From positions 11,591,227-11,655,226 of the forward strand of contig NC_088647.1 of the NCBI RefSeq assembly GCF_964019385.1: 64,000 bases of DNA, read 5' to 3'. The position numbers and the translations under genes were made by a program. Of the stretch, positions 20,001 through 31,181 are shown piece by piece (the first letter of the stretch is position 1; each line of letters opens with the position of its first letter). The notes below the pieces were generated by a model, which saw only the letters and a program-made list of their open reading frames with translations, did no database searches and was not told the DNA's origin. The stretch is from Sycon ciliatum (taxonomy: Eukaryota > Porifera > Calcarea > Leucosolenida > Sycettidae).

Positions 20001-20309
20001 TGTCATAAACGACCTGTCCAGGGCTGCTGAACCCTAAATATTACCTTTCTCCAAGTTTGGGGCTTTTTGCCCGTGCATCCGGACTTGGAACTCAAGCCAG
20101 TTACAGTAGGGTCAAATTTCCTGGGGCACTGCCTACGAGTGCAAGCGGCCTACTAGCAAACCAAACATTTAAGCAAATCCAGCACCCACATTGAAGCTGG
20201 GCCCATTTACAGATGGGTACTTTGTGCAGAAATGGTCCAAAATTCACCATTTCTCACCTTTCCCACTATTCACACCTGCAACTTGGACAGTGACCATCGT
20301 GAATTCCTA
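17045..20309 (-). repeat. Satellite family A, segment 6
   Basis: About nine diverged monomers. Its first part matches the sequence right of the third MITE (21326 onward) at diagnostic variants (CTAGCTAACC, CACCCATATTG). Its last part matches the sequence left of the second MITE. Several monomers share a CTACCAAACTAAAAATTT and AAGAAGTCAAGCGCAG variant (18650-19500), indicating local sub-amplification. Confidence 0.95.
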
Positions 20310-21325
20310 CTTCCTCCGCGTCATCGAAATTGTCGCAGTTTGACTAGTGACTTGTCACTTGTTACTGACAACTCCATAAGCTAAGCCATTCAAAACTTAT
20401 TACACAGTATGGCAGTCTGAAGACTAGAGTAACGTTCCAGGACAGTTGGACTGAGAGTTTTCATGCAGAGATGAAGTCCTCGTCGTCGCTGATGTCAATG
20501 GACGTAAAAATACCGTTCCGAAATATTTCAAGGAAGGTTGAAAGTTGGTCGCGCCTCATCTCAAACACTTTGACTTTCTCCACAGGGCAAGAGCTGCTAT
20601 GCTTGTGTCGTCTGCTAACTCTGGATGATTTCAACTTCACCACCAACGAAGCCTAGTAAGAGTACACAATCATTGCGAGGTCGGTTGATTACCGTCGGCG
20701 GAATCACCTCGATCTTGAAATGAACTTTTTTTTAGCCGTGGCATGCCCATTTATTTTAGCTGTGTGGTCACAGGTCATGCAGGTAAGTGTACCATCACGT
20801 CCAGCGCGACCTCTTTTCCAGCATCACTGGTATACCATGGTACGGCACCTGCGCGTGCATCACTAGCACTACGTGTAGAGTCTGCACAGCTCTTGCAGGT
20901 ACAATCATGTACTGAGTGTCTCAGCCAGAGCGACAAATTTTATCGCTGCTGCAGGCATTTAGTTTGCTGACCCCTCGATGTTTCTCCAAGCGCTGCCACT
21001 TGTTCCACGAAGTCATTCTCACCCCAGCTTAGGTAAAACAGTGATGAGGCTTGAGTGAATGGCCATAAGCACGAGAAATGTGCAGGCTGCAACGCCTGAC
21101 TGATCTCAGAGGGTCGGAATTACCATCGCAGCGACATCAGCGAAGAAATTGAGTCTAGTTCAAAAATTCCAGCTTCCAATAACAGAAATTAGAACTTTAC
21201 CGTCACAATATACTGATGACTATCGCCTATGTCCGATTCCTTGCGTCTGGTACGAGTGTTGGTGAGTAAATAACCCGTTTTATATCAAACATCAAACTGC
21301 GACAATTTCGATGACGCGAAGGAAG
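20310..21325. mobile_element. 1016-bp TA-flanked MITE, type 2, copy 2
   Basis: It has the same length and internal sequence as the copy at 12007, with scattered substitutions. The TIRs lie at 20310-20343 and 21292-21325, with one mismatch at the right end (GCGAAGG for GCGGAGG). TA lies at 20308-20309 and 21326-21327. Flanking monomers match those of copy 1 at rare variants, so this is a copy by segmental duplication of the satellite with its passenger, not an independent insertion. Confidence 0.9.
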
Positions 21326-23407
21326 TACAACGGACACACAAAGGGTAGTGCAAAACAGAAATGACACACATTGGCATAAACGACCTGCCCAGGGCTGCTG
21401 AACCCTAAAAATTACCTATCTCCAAGTTTGGGGCTTTTTGCCCGTGCATCCAGACTTGGAACTCAAGCCAGTTACAGCAGGGTCAAATTTCCTGGGGCAC
21501 TGCCTACGAGTGCGAGCGGCCTACTAGCTAACCAAAAATTTAAACAAACCCAGCACCCATATTGAAGCTGGGTCCATTTACCCATACGTACATTGAAAGA
21601 ACACAAGCGCACAGATGGTCCAAAATTCACCATTTCTCACCTTTCCCACTATTCACACCTGCAACTTGGACAGTTACTATCGTGAATTCTTACAACAGAC
21701 ACTCAAAGGTTAGTGCACTACAGGCATGACACACATTGTCAAAACAGGCCCAGGGCTGCTGAAACGTAAAAATTACCTATCTCCCAGTTCGGGGCTTTTT
21801 GCCCGTGCATCCGGACTTGGAACTCAAGCTAGTTACAGCAGGGTCAAATTTCCTGGGGCACTGCGTACGAGTGCAAGCGGTGAACTAGCAAACCAAATAT
21901 TTAAGCAAATCCAGAAGCCACATTGAAGCTGGGTACATTTACCCATAGGTACATTGAAAAGAACACAAGCGCAGAAATGGTCCAAAATTCACCATTTCTC
22001 ACCTTTCCCACTATTCAATCCTGCAACTTGGACAGTGACCATCGTGAATTCCTACAACAGACACACAAAGGGTAGTGCACAACAGAAATGACACACATTA
22101 TCATAAACGACCTGCCCAGGGCTGCTGAACACTAAAAATTACCTATCTCCCAGTTTGGGGCTTTTGCCCCTGCATCCCGACTTGGAACTCAAGCCAGATA
22201 CAGCAGGGTCAAATTTCCTGGGGCACTGCGTACAAGTGCAAGCGGCCTACTAGCAAATAAAAAATTTAAACAAACCCAGCACTCACATTGAAGCTGGGTC
22301 TATTTACCCATAGGTACATTGAAAAGAACACAAGCGCAGAAATGGTCCAAAATTCACCATTTCTCACCTTTCCCACTATTCACGCCTGCAACTTGGACAA
22401 TGACCATCGTGAATTCCTACAACAGACACACAAAGGGTAGTGCACAACAGAAATGACACACATTGTCATAAACGACCTGCCCATGGCTGCTGAACCCTAA
22501 AAATTACCTGTCTCCCAGTTTGCGGCTTTTGCCCGTGCATCCGGATTTGGAACTCAAGCCAGTTACAGCAGGGTCAAATTTCCTGGGGCACTGCCTTTGA
22601 GTGCCAGCGGCCTACTAGCAAACCAAAAATTTAAACAAACCCAGCACCCATATTGAAGCTGGATCCATTTACCCATAGGTACATTGAAAGGACACAAGCG
22701 CACAGATGGTCCAAAATTCACCATTTCTCACCTTTCCGACCATTCACATCTTCAACTTGGACAGTCACCATCGTGAATTCCTGCAACAGACACGCAAAGG
22801 GTAGTGCAGAACAGAAATGACACACATTATCGTAAACGACTTGCCCAGGGCTGCTGAAACGTAAATATTACTGATCTCCCAGTTTGGGGCTTTTTGCCCG
22901 TGCATCCGGACTTGGAACTCAAGCCAGATACAGCAGGGTCAATTTTCCTGGGGCACTGTGTACGAGTGCAAGCGGCCTACTAGCAAATAAAAATTTTAAA
23001 CAAACCCAGGACTCACATTGAAGCTGGGTCTATTTACCCATACGTACATTGAAAGACCACAAGCGCACAGATGGTCCAAAATTCACCATTTCTCACCTTT
23101 CCGACTATTCACACCTATAACTTGGACAGTGTCCATCGTGAATTCCTACAACAGACACGCAAAGGGTAGTGCAGAAGAGAAATGACACACATCATCATAA
23201 ACGACTTGCCCAGGGCTGCTGAAACGTAAAATGTACCTATCTCCCACTTTGGGGCTTTTTGCCCGTGTACCCGGACTTGGAACTCAAGGCAGTTACAGCA
23301 GGGTCAAATTACCTGGGGCACTGCCTTTGAGTGCCAGCGGCCTACTACCAAACCAAAACTTTCAGCAAATCAAGCACCCACATTGAAGCTGGGGTCTTTT
23401 ACCCATA

Positions 23408-23451
23408 AGTAAAGTAAAGTGAAAGTAAATTATCATATCCGTTCCCTAAGA
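23408..23451 (-). mobile_element. 44-bp antisense SINE/LINE tail insertion, copy 1
   Basis: Reverse complement contains GGGAACGGATATGATAATTT, matching the 3' tail of the SINE at 5487 (..GATACGATAATTT..), followed by a (ACTTT)n-like run. It is flanked by a 10-bp duplication TTTACCCATA (23398-23407 and 23452-23461) of family A sequence. This looks like an extremely 5'-truncated retrotransposition product. Confidence 0.78.
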
Positions 23452-24558
23452 TTTACCCATAGGTAAATTGAGAAGAATACAAGCGTAGAAATGGTCCAAA
23501 ATTCACCATTTCTCACCTTTCCCACTATTCACACTTGCAACTTGGACAGTTACCATCGTGAATTCCTACAACAGACACGCAAAGGGTAGTGCACAACAGA
23601 AATGACACACATTGTCATAAACGACCTGCCCAGGGCTGCTGAACCCTATAAATTACCTATCTCCCAGTTTGGGGCTTTTTGCCCGTGCATCCGGACTTGG
23701 AACTCAAGCCAGTTACAGTAGGGTCAAATTTCCTGGGGCACTGCCTACGAGTTCAAGCGGCCTACTAGCAAACCAAAATTTTAACCAAATCCAGGACCCA
23801 CATTGAAGCTGGGCAAATTTACCCATAGGTACATTGAAAAGAACACAAGCGCAGAAATGGTCCAAAATTCACCATTTCTCACCTTTCCCACTATTCACAC
23901 CTGCAACTTGGACAGTGACCATCGTGAATTCCTACAACAGACACGCAAAAGGTAGGGCACAACCAAAATGACACACATTGTCATAAACGACCTGCCCAGG
24001 GCTGTTGAAACGTAAAAATTGCCTATCTCCCAGTTTGGGGCTTTTTGCCCCTGCATCCGGACTTGGAACTCAAGGCAGTTACAGCAGGGTCAAAGTTCCT
24101 GAGGCACTGCCTACGAGTGCAAGCGGCCTACTAGCAAACCAAAAATTTAAACAAACCCAGCACCCGCATTGAAGTTGGGTCCATTTACGCATACGTACAT
24201 TGAAAGAACACAAGCGCACAGATGGTCCAAAATTCACCATTTCTCACCTTTCCGACTATTCACACCTGTAACTTGGACAGTGTCCATCGTGAATTCGTAC
24301 AACAGACACGCAAAGGGTAGTGCAGAACAGAAATGACACACATTATCATAAATGACTTGCCCAGGGCTGCTGAAACGTAAAATGTACCTATCTCCCACTT
24401 TGGGGCTTTTTGCACCTGCATCCGGACTTGGAACTCAAGCCAGATACAGCAGGGTCAATTTTCCTGGGGTACTGCGTACAAGTGCAAGCGGGCGACTAGC
24501 AAACCAAAAATTTAAGCAAATCAAGCAACCACATTGAAGCTGGGGTCTTCTACCCATA

Positions 24559-24602
24559 AGTAAAGTAAAGAAAAAGTAAATTATCATATCCGTTCCCTAA
24601 GA
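24559..24602 (-). mobile_element. 44-bp antisense SINE/LINE tail insertion, copy 2
   Basis: Nearly identical to the insertion at 23408, in the same monomer position and beside the same variant flank (GGTAAATTGAGAAGAATACA). The spacing of 1151 bp equals three monomers plus the 54 bp of insert and target duplication. It therefore arose by duplication of a three-monomer block, not by a second insertion. Confidence 0.78.
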
Positions 24603-26665
24603 TCTACCCATAGGTAAATTGAGAAGAATACAAGCGCAGAAATGGTTCAAAATTCACCATTTCTCACCTTTTCCACTATTCACACTTGCAACTTGGACAG
24701 TTACCATCGTGAATTCCTACAACAGACACGCAAAGGGTAGTGCACAATAGAAATGACACACATTGTCATAAACGACCTGCCCAGGGCTGCTGAACCCTAT
24801 AAATTACCTATCTCCCAGTTTGGGGCTTTTTGCCCGTGCATCCGGACTTGGAACTCAAGCCAGTTACAGTAGGGTCAAATTTCCTGGGGCACTGCCTACG
24901 AGTGCAAGCGGCCTACTAGCAAACTCAAAATTTCAGCAAACCCAGCACCCACATTGAAGCTGGGCCCATTTACCCATAGGTACATTGAAAGAACACAAGC
25001 GCACAGATGGTCCAAAATTCACCATTTCTCACCTTTCCGACTATTCACACCTGCAACTTGGATAGTGACCATCGTGAATTCCTACAACAGACACGCAAAG
25101 GGTAGTGCAGAACAGAAATGACACACAATCATAAACGACTTGCCCAGGGCTGCTGAAACGTCAATATTACTTATCTCCCAGCTTGGGGCTTTTTGCCCGT
25201 GCATCCGGACTTGGAACTCAATCCAGATACAGCAGGGTCACTTTTCCTGGGGCACTGCGTACGAGTGCGAGTGGCCGACTAGCAAACCAAAAATTTAAGC
25301 AAATCCAGCACCCGCATTGAAGCTGGGCCCATTTATCCACATGTACATTGAAAAGAACACAAGCGCAGAAATGGTCCAAAATTCACCATTTCTCACCTTT
25401 CCCACTATTCACACCTGCAACTTGGACAGTGACCATCGTGAATTCTTACAACAGACACGCAAAGGGTAGTGCACAACAGAAATGACACACATTGTCATAA
25501 ATGACCTGCCCAGGGCTGCTGAACCCTAAATATTACCTACCTCCCAGTTTGGGGCTTTTTGCCCGTGCATCCGGACTTGGAACTCAAGCCAGTTAGAGGA
25601 GGGTCAAATTTTTTGGGGCATTGCGTACTAATGCAAGCGGCCGACAAGCAATCCAAAAGTTTAAGCAAATCCTGCACCCACATTGAAGCTGGGCCCATTT
25701 ATCCACAGGTACATTGAAAGAACACAAGTGCAGAAATGGTCCAAAATTCACCATTTCTCACCTTTCCGACTATTCACACCTGCAACTTGGACAGTGACCA
25801 CCGTGAATTCCTACAACAGACACGCAAAGGGTAGTGCACAATAGAAATGACACACATGGTCAAAACCGACCTGCCCAGGGTTGCTGAACCCTAAAAATTA
25901 CTTATATTATCCCAGTTTGGGGCTTTTTGTCCGTGAATCCGGACTTGGAACTCAAGCCAGTTACAGCAGGGTCAAATTTCCTGGGACACTACCTACGAGT
26001 GCAATCGCCAGGCTAGGAAACCAAAGATTTAAGCAAATCCAGCACCCACATTGAAGCTGGGCCCATTTACAGATAGGTACTTTGAAAGAACACAAGCGCA
26101 GAAATGGTCCAAAGTTCACCATTTCTCACCTTTCCGACTATTCACACCTGCAACTTGGACAGTGACCATCGTGAATTCTTCCAACAGACACGCAAAGGGT
26201 AGTGCACAACAGAAATGACACACATCGTCATAAATGACCTGCCCAGGGCTACTGAACCCTGAATATTACCTATCTCCCAGTTTGGGGCTTTTTGCCCGTG
26301 CATCCGGACTTGGAACTCAAGCCAGCTACAGCAGGGTCAAATTTCCTGGAGCACTGCCTACGAGTGCAATCTGTAGACTAGCAAACCAAAAATTTAGGCA
26401 AATCCAGCACCCACATTGAAGCTGGGCCCATTTACCCATAGGTACTTTGAAAGAACACAAGCGCAGAAATAGTCCAAAATTCACCATTTCTCACCTTTCC
26501 GACTATTAACACCTGCAACTTGGACAGTGACCATCGTGAATTCCTACAACAGACACACAAAGTGTAGTGCACAACAGAAATGACACACATTGTCATAAAG
26601 GACCTGCCCATGGCTGCTTAACCCTAAAAATTACCCATATCCCAGTTTGGGGCTTTTTGCCCATG

Positions 26666-26847
26666 CATCTGTAGCGTTGGTCACGCTACAAGCTCAGCAT
26701 TTGCGTATACGCTCAGCGTACTGTTTAATACGGCGTTCGCCACAAGCTAAGCATTTGCGTATACGCTCAGCGTACTGTTCGATACGACGTTCGTTCTACC
26801 ATACAACGGTCGCATGACAGTACGTTGCTGTTTGTGATTATTTTCCA
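26666..26847. repeat. 54-bp direct dimer and hairpin at the edge of the assembly gap
   Basis: Sequence beginning ACAAGCT at 26688 recurs at 26742 (54-bp period), each copy holding GCATTTGCGTATACGCTCAG. A small hairpin GTAGCG-TTGGTCA-CGCTAC lies at 26671-26689. It interrupts a family A monomer and runs into the gap, so it is likely one end of an insertion whose other end is unsequenced. Confidence 0.65.
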
Positions 26848-27047
26848 NNNNNNNNNNNNNNNNNNNNNNNNNNNNNNNNNNNNNNNNNNNNNNNNNNNNN
26901 NNNNNNNNNNNNNNNNNNNNNNNNNNNNNNNNNNNNNNNNNNNNNNNNNNNNNNNNNNNNNNNNNNNNNNNNNNNNNNNNNNNNNNNNNNNNNNNNNNNN
27001 NNNNNNNNNNNNNNNNNNNNNNNNNNNNNNNNNNNNNNNNNNNNNNN
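26848..27047. other. Assembly gap of 200 N
   Basis: Exactly 200 undetermined bases. Real length, and the evidence for joining the two sides in this order and orientation, are unknown from the sequence. Confidence 0.99.
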
Positions 27048-30000
27048 GCTGTAATGTAAGTGGTTGTATTGATTTCATTCAATGACCTAGAAACTTTGGC
27101 ACTGCTGTGAAAACGTATGTGCAGCTATCACATAGGATCAGGATGGTCATTATTCAGGTGCTGAGCTTCAAACGGGAAGAAAGGTGAGAATATGTCAAAT
27201 TTTGACCATATTTGACTACCTTTCAAATTTAATGCACCTCTCTATAAGATGACCCAGCTGTAATGTGAGTGATCGTATTGATTTAATTTTTTGTTTGCGT
27301 GTAGGCCGCTGGCACCCACATTCAATGACCTAGAAACTTTGGGCCTGCTGTGAATATTTTAGTCGCAAAGTGAAGATTCACGGCGACAAGCCTCAAACTT
27401 TTATTTTCAGCTTTCAGCAGCCCTGGGCGAGTTGTTTAGGGAAATGTGGCTTTTTTCTTGGTGCACCTCCCTATGTCCAGCTATACAAAAGGCTCAGGAT
27501 AGTCAATTCAGGTGCTGAGCTTCAAACGGGAAAAAAGGTGAAAAATTGTCAAATTTTGACCATTTTTGACCACCTGTCAATTTACATGTACCTGTCTAAA
27601 ACATGACCCAGTTGTAATAATAGTGCTCGCATTGATTTGATTTTTTTGTTTTCTTGTAGACCATTGGCAACCCCATGTAATGACCCAAAAAAGTTAACAC
27701 TGATGTGAATACTTTAGTGACAAAGTGAAGAATCACGGCGAAAAGCCCCAAACTTGGAGATATTTTATTTTCATCTTTGAGCAGCCATGGGCGAGTTGTT
27801 TAGAGAAAAGTGGCTGTTTTTCTTTGTGCACCTCCCTATATCAGGCTATACGCTAACATTAAGTCGGTCATTGTCAGGGTTTGAGCTTCAACCAGGCAGT
27901 AAGGTGAGAAACTTTAGCACTGCTGTGAATACTTTAGTCGCAAAGTGAAGATTCACGGCGAAAAGCCCCAAACTTGGGGATATTTTATTTTCAGCTTTGA
28001 GCCGCCCTGGGTGAGTTGCTTAGAGAAATGTGGCTCTTTTTCTTGGTCCACCTCCCTATGTCAAGATATACGCAAAGATAAATATGGTCAATGTGAAGGT
28101 TTGAGCGTCTAACGCGCAGAATGGTGACCATTTATCAAATTTGGCCATTTTTGATCATCTGTCAATTTTAATGCACCTCTCTGAAACACGACCGAGCGGT
28201 AATGTGAGTTGTCACATTTATTTGATTTTTGGTTTCCTTGTAGGCCGCTGGAACTCACATTCAATCACCCAGAAACTTTGGCACTGCTGTGAATACTTTA
28301 GTCGGAAAGTGAAGATTCACGGCGAAAAAGCAACACAGTTGGAGATAGGTTATTTTCAGCTTTCAGCAGCCCTGAGCGAGTTGTTTAGTGAAATGTGGCT
28401 TCTTTTCTTCGTGCACCTCCCTACGTCCAGCTACACAACAAGATCAGGATAGTGATTTTTCAGGTATGCAGCTTCAAACGTGCAGAAAGGTGAGAAATAG
28501 TCAAATTTTCACCATTTCTGACCACCTGTCAATTTTAATGCACCTCTCTATAACACGACCCAGCTGTAATGGGAGTGGTCGTTTTGATTTGATTTTTGGT
28601 TTGCTTGTAGGCCGCTGGCACCCAGATTCAATGACCCAGAAACTGTAGCGCTGCTGTGAATACTTTAGTCGCAAAGTGAAGATTCACGGCGAAAAGTCAC
28701 AAACTTTGAGATAGGTTTTTTCAGCTTTCAGCAGCCCTGGGCGAGTTGTTTAGAAAAACGTGGCTCTTTTTCTTGATGCACCTTCCTAAGTCCAGCTATA
28801 CAACAAGATCAGGAATGTCATTGTTCCGGTTTTGAGATCAACCGAACAGAAAGATGAGAAATTGTCAAGTTTTGAACATTTTTGACCACCTGTCAATTTT
28901 AATGCACCTATCTATAACACGACCCAGCTGTTATGTGAGTGGTCGGATTGATTTGATTTTTGGGCTGCTTGTAGGCCGCTGGTACCCACATTCACTGGTC
29001 CAGAACCTTTGTCAGTGCTGTGAATACTTTAGTCGTAAAGTGAAGATTTACGGCGAAAAGCTCCAAACTTGGAGATATTTTTTTCTCACCTTTCAGCAGC
29101 CCTGAGGGAGTTGTTTAATGAAATGTGGCTCTTTTTCTTCCTGCACCTTCCTATATCTAGATTATATAACAAGCTCTGGATGGTCCTTTTTCAGGTTGTG
29201 AGGTCCAAGCGTGCAGAAAGGTGAGAAATTGTCAAATTTTGACCATATTTGACCACCTGTCAATTTTAATGCACCTCTCTATAACACAACCCAGCTGTAA
29301 TGTGAGTGGTCGTATTGATTTGATTTTTGGTTTGGTTGTTGGCCGCTGGCACCCACATTAAATGACCTAGAAAATGTAGCAGTGCTGTGAATACTTTAGT
29401 CGCAAAGTGAAGATTCACGGCGAAAGGTCCCAAACTTGGAGATAGGTTATTTCCAGCTTTGAGCAGCCCTGGGCGAGTTGTTTAGAGATATGTGGCTGTT
29501 TTTCTGATGCACCTCCCTATTTCCAGCTGCACAACAAGATCAGCATAGTGATTTTTCAGGTTTTCAGCTTCAAACGTGCAGAAAGGAGAGAAAATGTCAA
29601 ATTTTGACCATTTTTGACCACCTGTCAATTTTAATGTACCTGTCTATAACATGACCCAGCTGTAATAATAGTGCTCGCATTGATTTGATTTTTTATTTTA
29701 TTGTACGCCAAAATGGTAACACTGATGTGAATACTTTAGTCACAAAGGGAAGATTCACGGCGAAAAGCCCCAAACTTGGAGATAATCCATTTTCAGCTTT
29801 GAGCAGCCCTCGGTGCACCTCCCTATATCAGGCTATATGCCAAGATTAAGTAGGTCATTGTCAAGGTTTGAGCTTCAAACAGGCAGTTAGCTGAGAAATT
29901 GTCAAATTTTGTCCATGTTTGACCACCTGTCAATTTTAATGCACCTCTCTCTAACATGATCCAACTGTAATGTGGGTGGTCGCATTGATTTGATTTTTGG

Positions 30001-30200
30001 GTGGCTTGTAGGCTGCTGACACCCACATTCAATGACCCAGAAACTGTAGCACTGCTGTGAACACTTTAGTCGCAAAGTGAAGATTCACGGCGAAAAGCCC
30101 CAAAGTTGGAGATATATTATTGTCAGCTTTGAGGAGCACTGGGCGAGTTGTTTAGAGAAATGTGGCTCTTTTTCTTGGTGCACCTCCCTATATCAAAATA
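27048..30200 (+). repeat. Satellite family B, diverged monomeric zone, left part
   Basis: Monomers of about 365 bp, several with internal deletions (27048-27110 and 27900 lack parts). Landmarks in order: GTGAAGATTCACGGCGA, AAGCCCCAAACTTGGAGATA, TCAGCAGCCCTGGGCGAGTT, GAGAAATGTGGC, GTGCACCTCCCTATGTCCAG, AAAGGTGAGAAATTGTCAAA, CCACCTGTCAATTTTAATGC, ACATGACCCAGCTGTAATGT and TTTGCTTGTAGGCCGCTGGC. Pairwise divergence is visibly higher than after 32.8 kb and no higher-order period is apparent. Confidence 0.92.
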
Positions 30201-31181
30201 CAGTAAAACCTGTAACTAACGACCACCCCTTGGTGCCCGGAAAAGTGGTCGTTAGTGGCAGGTGGTCTTTAGTTAGAGGTTTGCACCGCGCGACCATACA
30301 TGTATATGGATCCCATTATATGATATGTATGTCAAAATGCAGATAATACAATCCCCCACCACTTACGCACTGACATTCTTCTTTTAGATCATACAACACT
30401 TGGAGAGAGAGAAAATCAAGTTTTTTATACACCCGAAGCGATACGCCTTTTGACACGTATGTCGACTCACTGGGTTTCCAGAGCAGCGCTGGCCTGGCCA
30501 GGCAGTGCACTAGTCACTATCGACTCCATCCTCATCTGTGTGCGACTACACTGGCAACTGGTATCAGTGTGTAGATCTACAGACTGTCAGTGGAAACTCA
30601 GTCGCTCCGACTTGGATGCAGTGTAGCGTAAACTGTAATGGTGTGTACCAGTACGTGATGCGGCGATGTTGCGAGTTTTCGCACCTTTCACTGTAGACTT
30701 TTATCCGCCATCGTATCCTGGCCTGTGTTCCGTACAGCTGAGTACATGCTAGCTAGCCAGCACAGACTGTCCGCGTGACCTGGTGTAGTGGTGAGTCTGG
30801 TGACTGAGCTGTGTGATTGCACTTCGACAGAGAGCCGCTCAGTCTTAGTTTCTCCTTCGAGTAGTAACATCGATCAAAGAGCGCTTTGGATGCGCTCTCC
30901 AAGACGTTTCCTATCATGTTTGTTCTGGACAGCACTTGAAATTATGACAGGTGTAGTGCAATCCACACTGATTCCACAGTAAAAATGAGACTGCGCTCAT
31001 TTGTCCAGCTGTAGTATCGAAACGACCATGGAAAATCATCAAAATTTCGAGAAGGAGCTTCAAGCAATGTTTGATTTGCTACATCGCAGTCGCTAGTTAC
31101 GGGTCAAAATTCGACATTGGGACAAGAAAAGGCGGTCGCTGGTCGCGTTCAGCAGGTAGTCGCTAGTCACAGTGCATTTTG
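30201..31181. mobile_element. 981-bp Tigger/pogo-like MITE
   Basis: It interrupts a family B monomer, with TA at 30199-30200 and 31182-31183. The left end CAGTAAAACCTGTAACTAAC and the right end (reverse complement CAAAATGCACTGTGACTAGC) share CTGTRACTARCGACYACC at near-matching offsets. Subterminal GTGGTCGTTAGTGGCAGGTG and GGCGGTCGCTGGTCGCG repeats are typical of Tigger/pogo-type ends. Internal frames are under 65 codons and show no DDE domain. Ends are imperfect, so exact borders may be off by a few bases. Confidence 0.7.

Larger units (their letters stand above)
21326..26665 (-). repeat. Satellite family A, segment 7, with two SINE-tail insertions
   Basis: About 14 diverged monomers with EcoRI sites, ending at GGGGCTTTTTGCCCATGCAT where sequence changes to the 54-bp dimer. 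Many monomers carry GAAACGTAA in place of GAACCCTAA, and CACGCAAAGGG in place of CACACAAAGGG, marking a local sub-family. No coding content. Confidence 0.95.

Noticed and set aside
3812..26419. 61-67 codon frames in family A (..LFARASGLGTQASYSRVKFPGAL..)
   Set aside because: Same reasoning: one short frame per monomer, broken in most copies, no domain, no conservation of start or stop.
26747..27085. ORFs containing X residues around 26848-27047
   Set aside because: They are translations of the N gap.
30688..30982. 60-64 codon ORFs in the Tigger-like element
   Set aside because: Overlapping frames on both strands without domain or motif.
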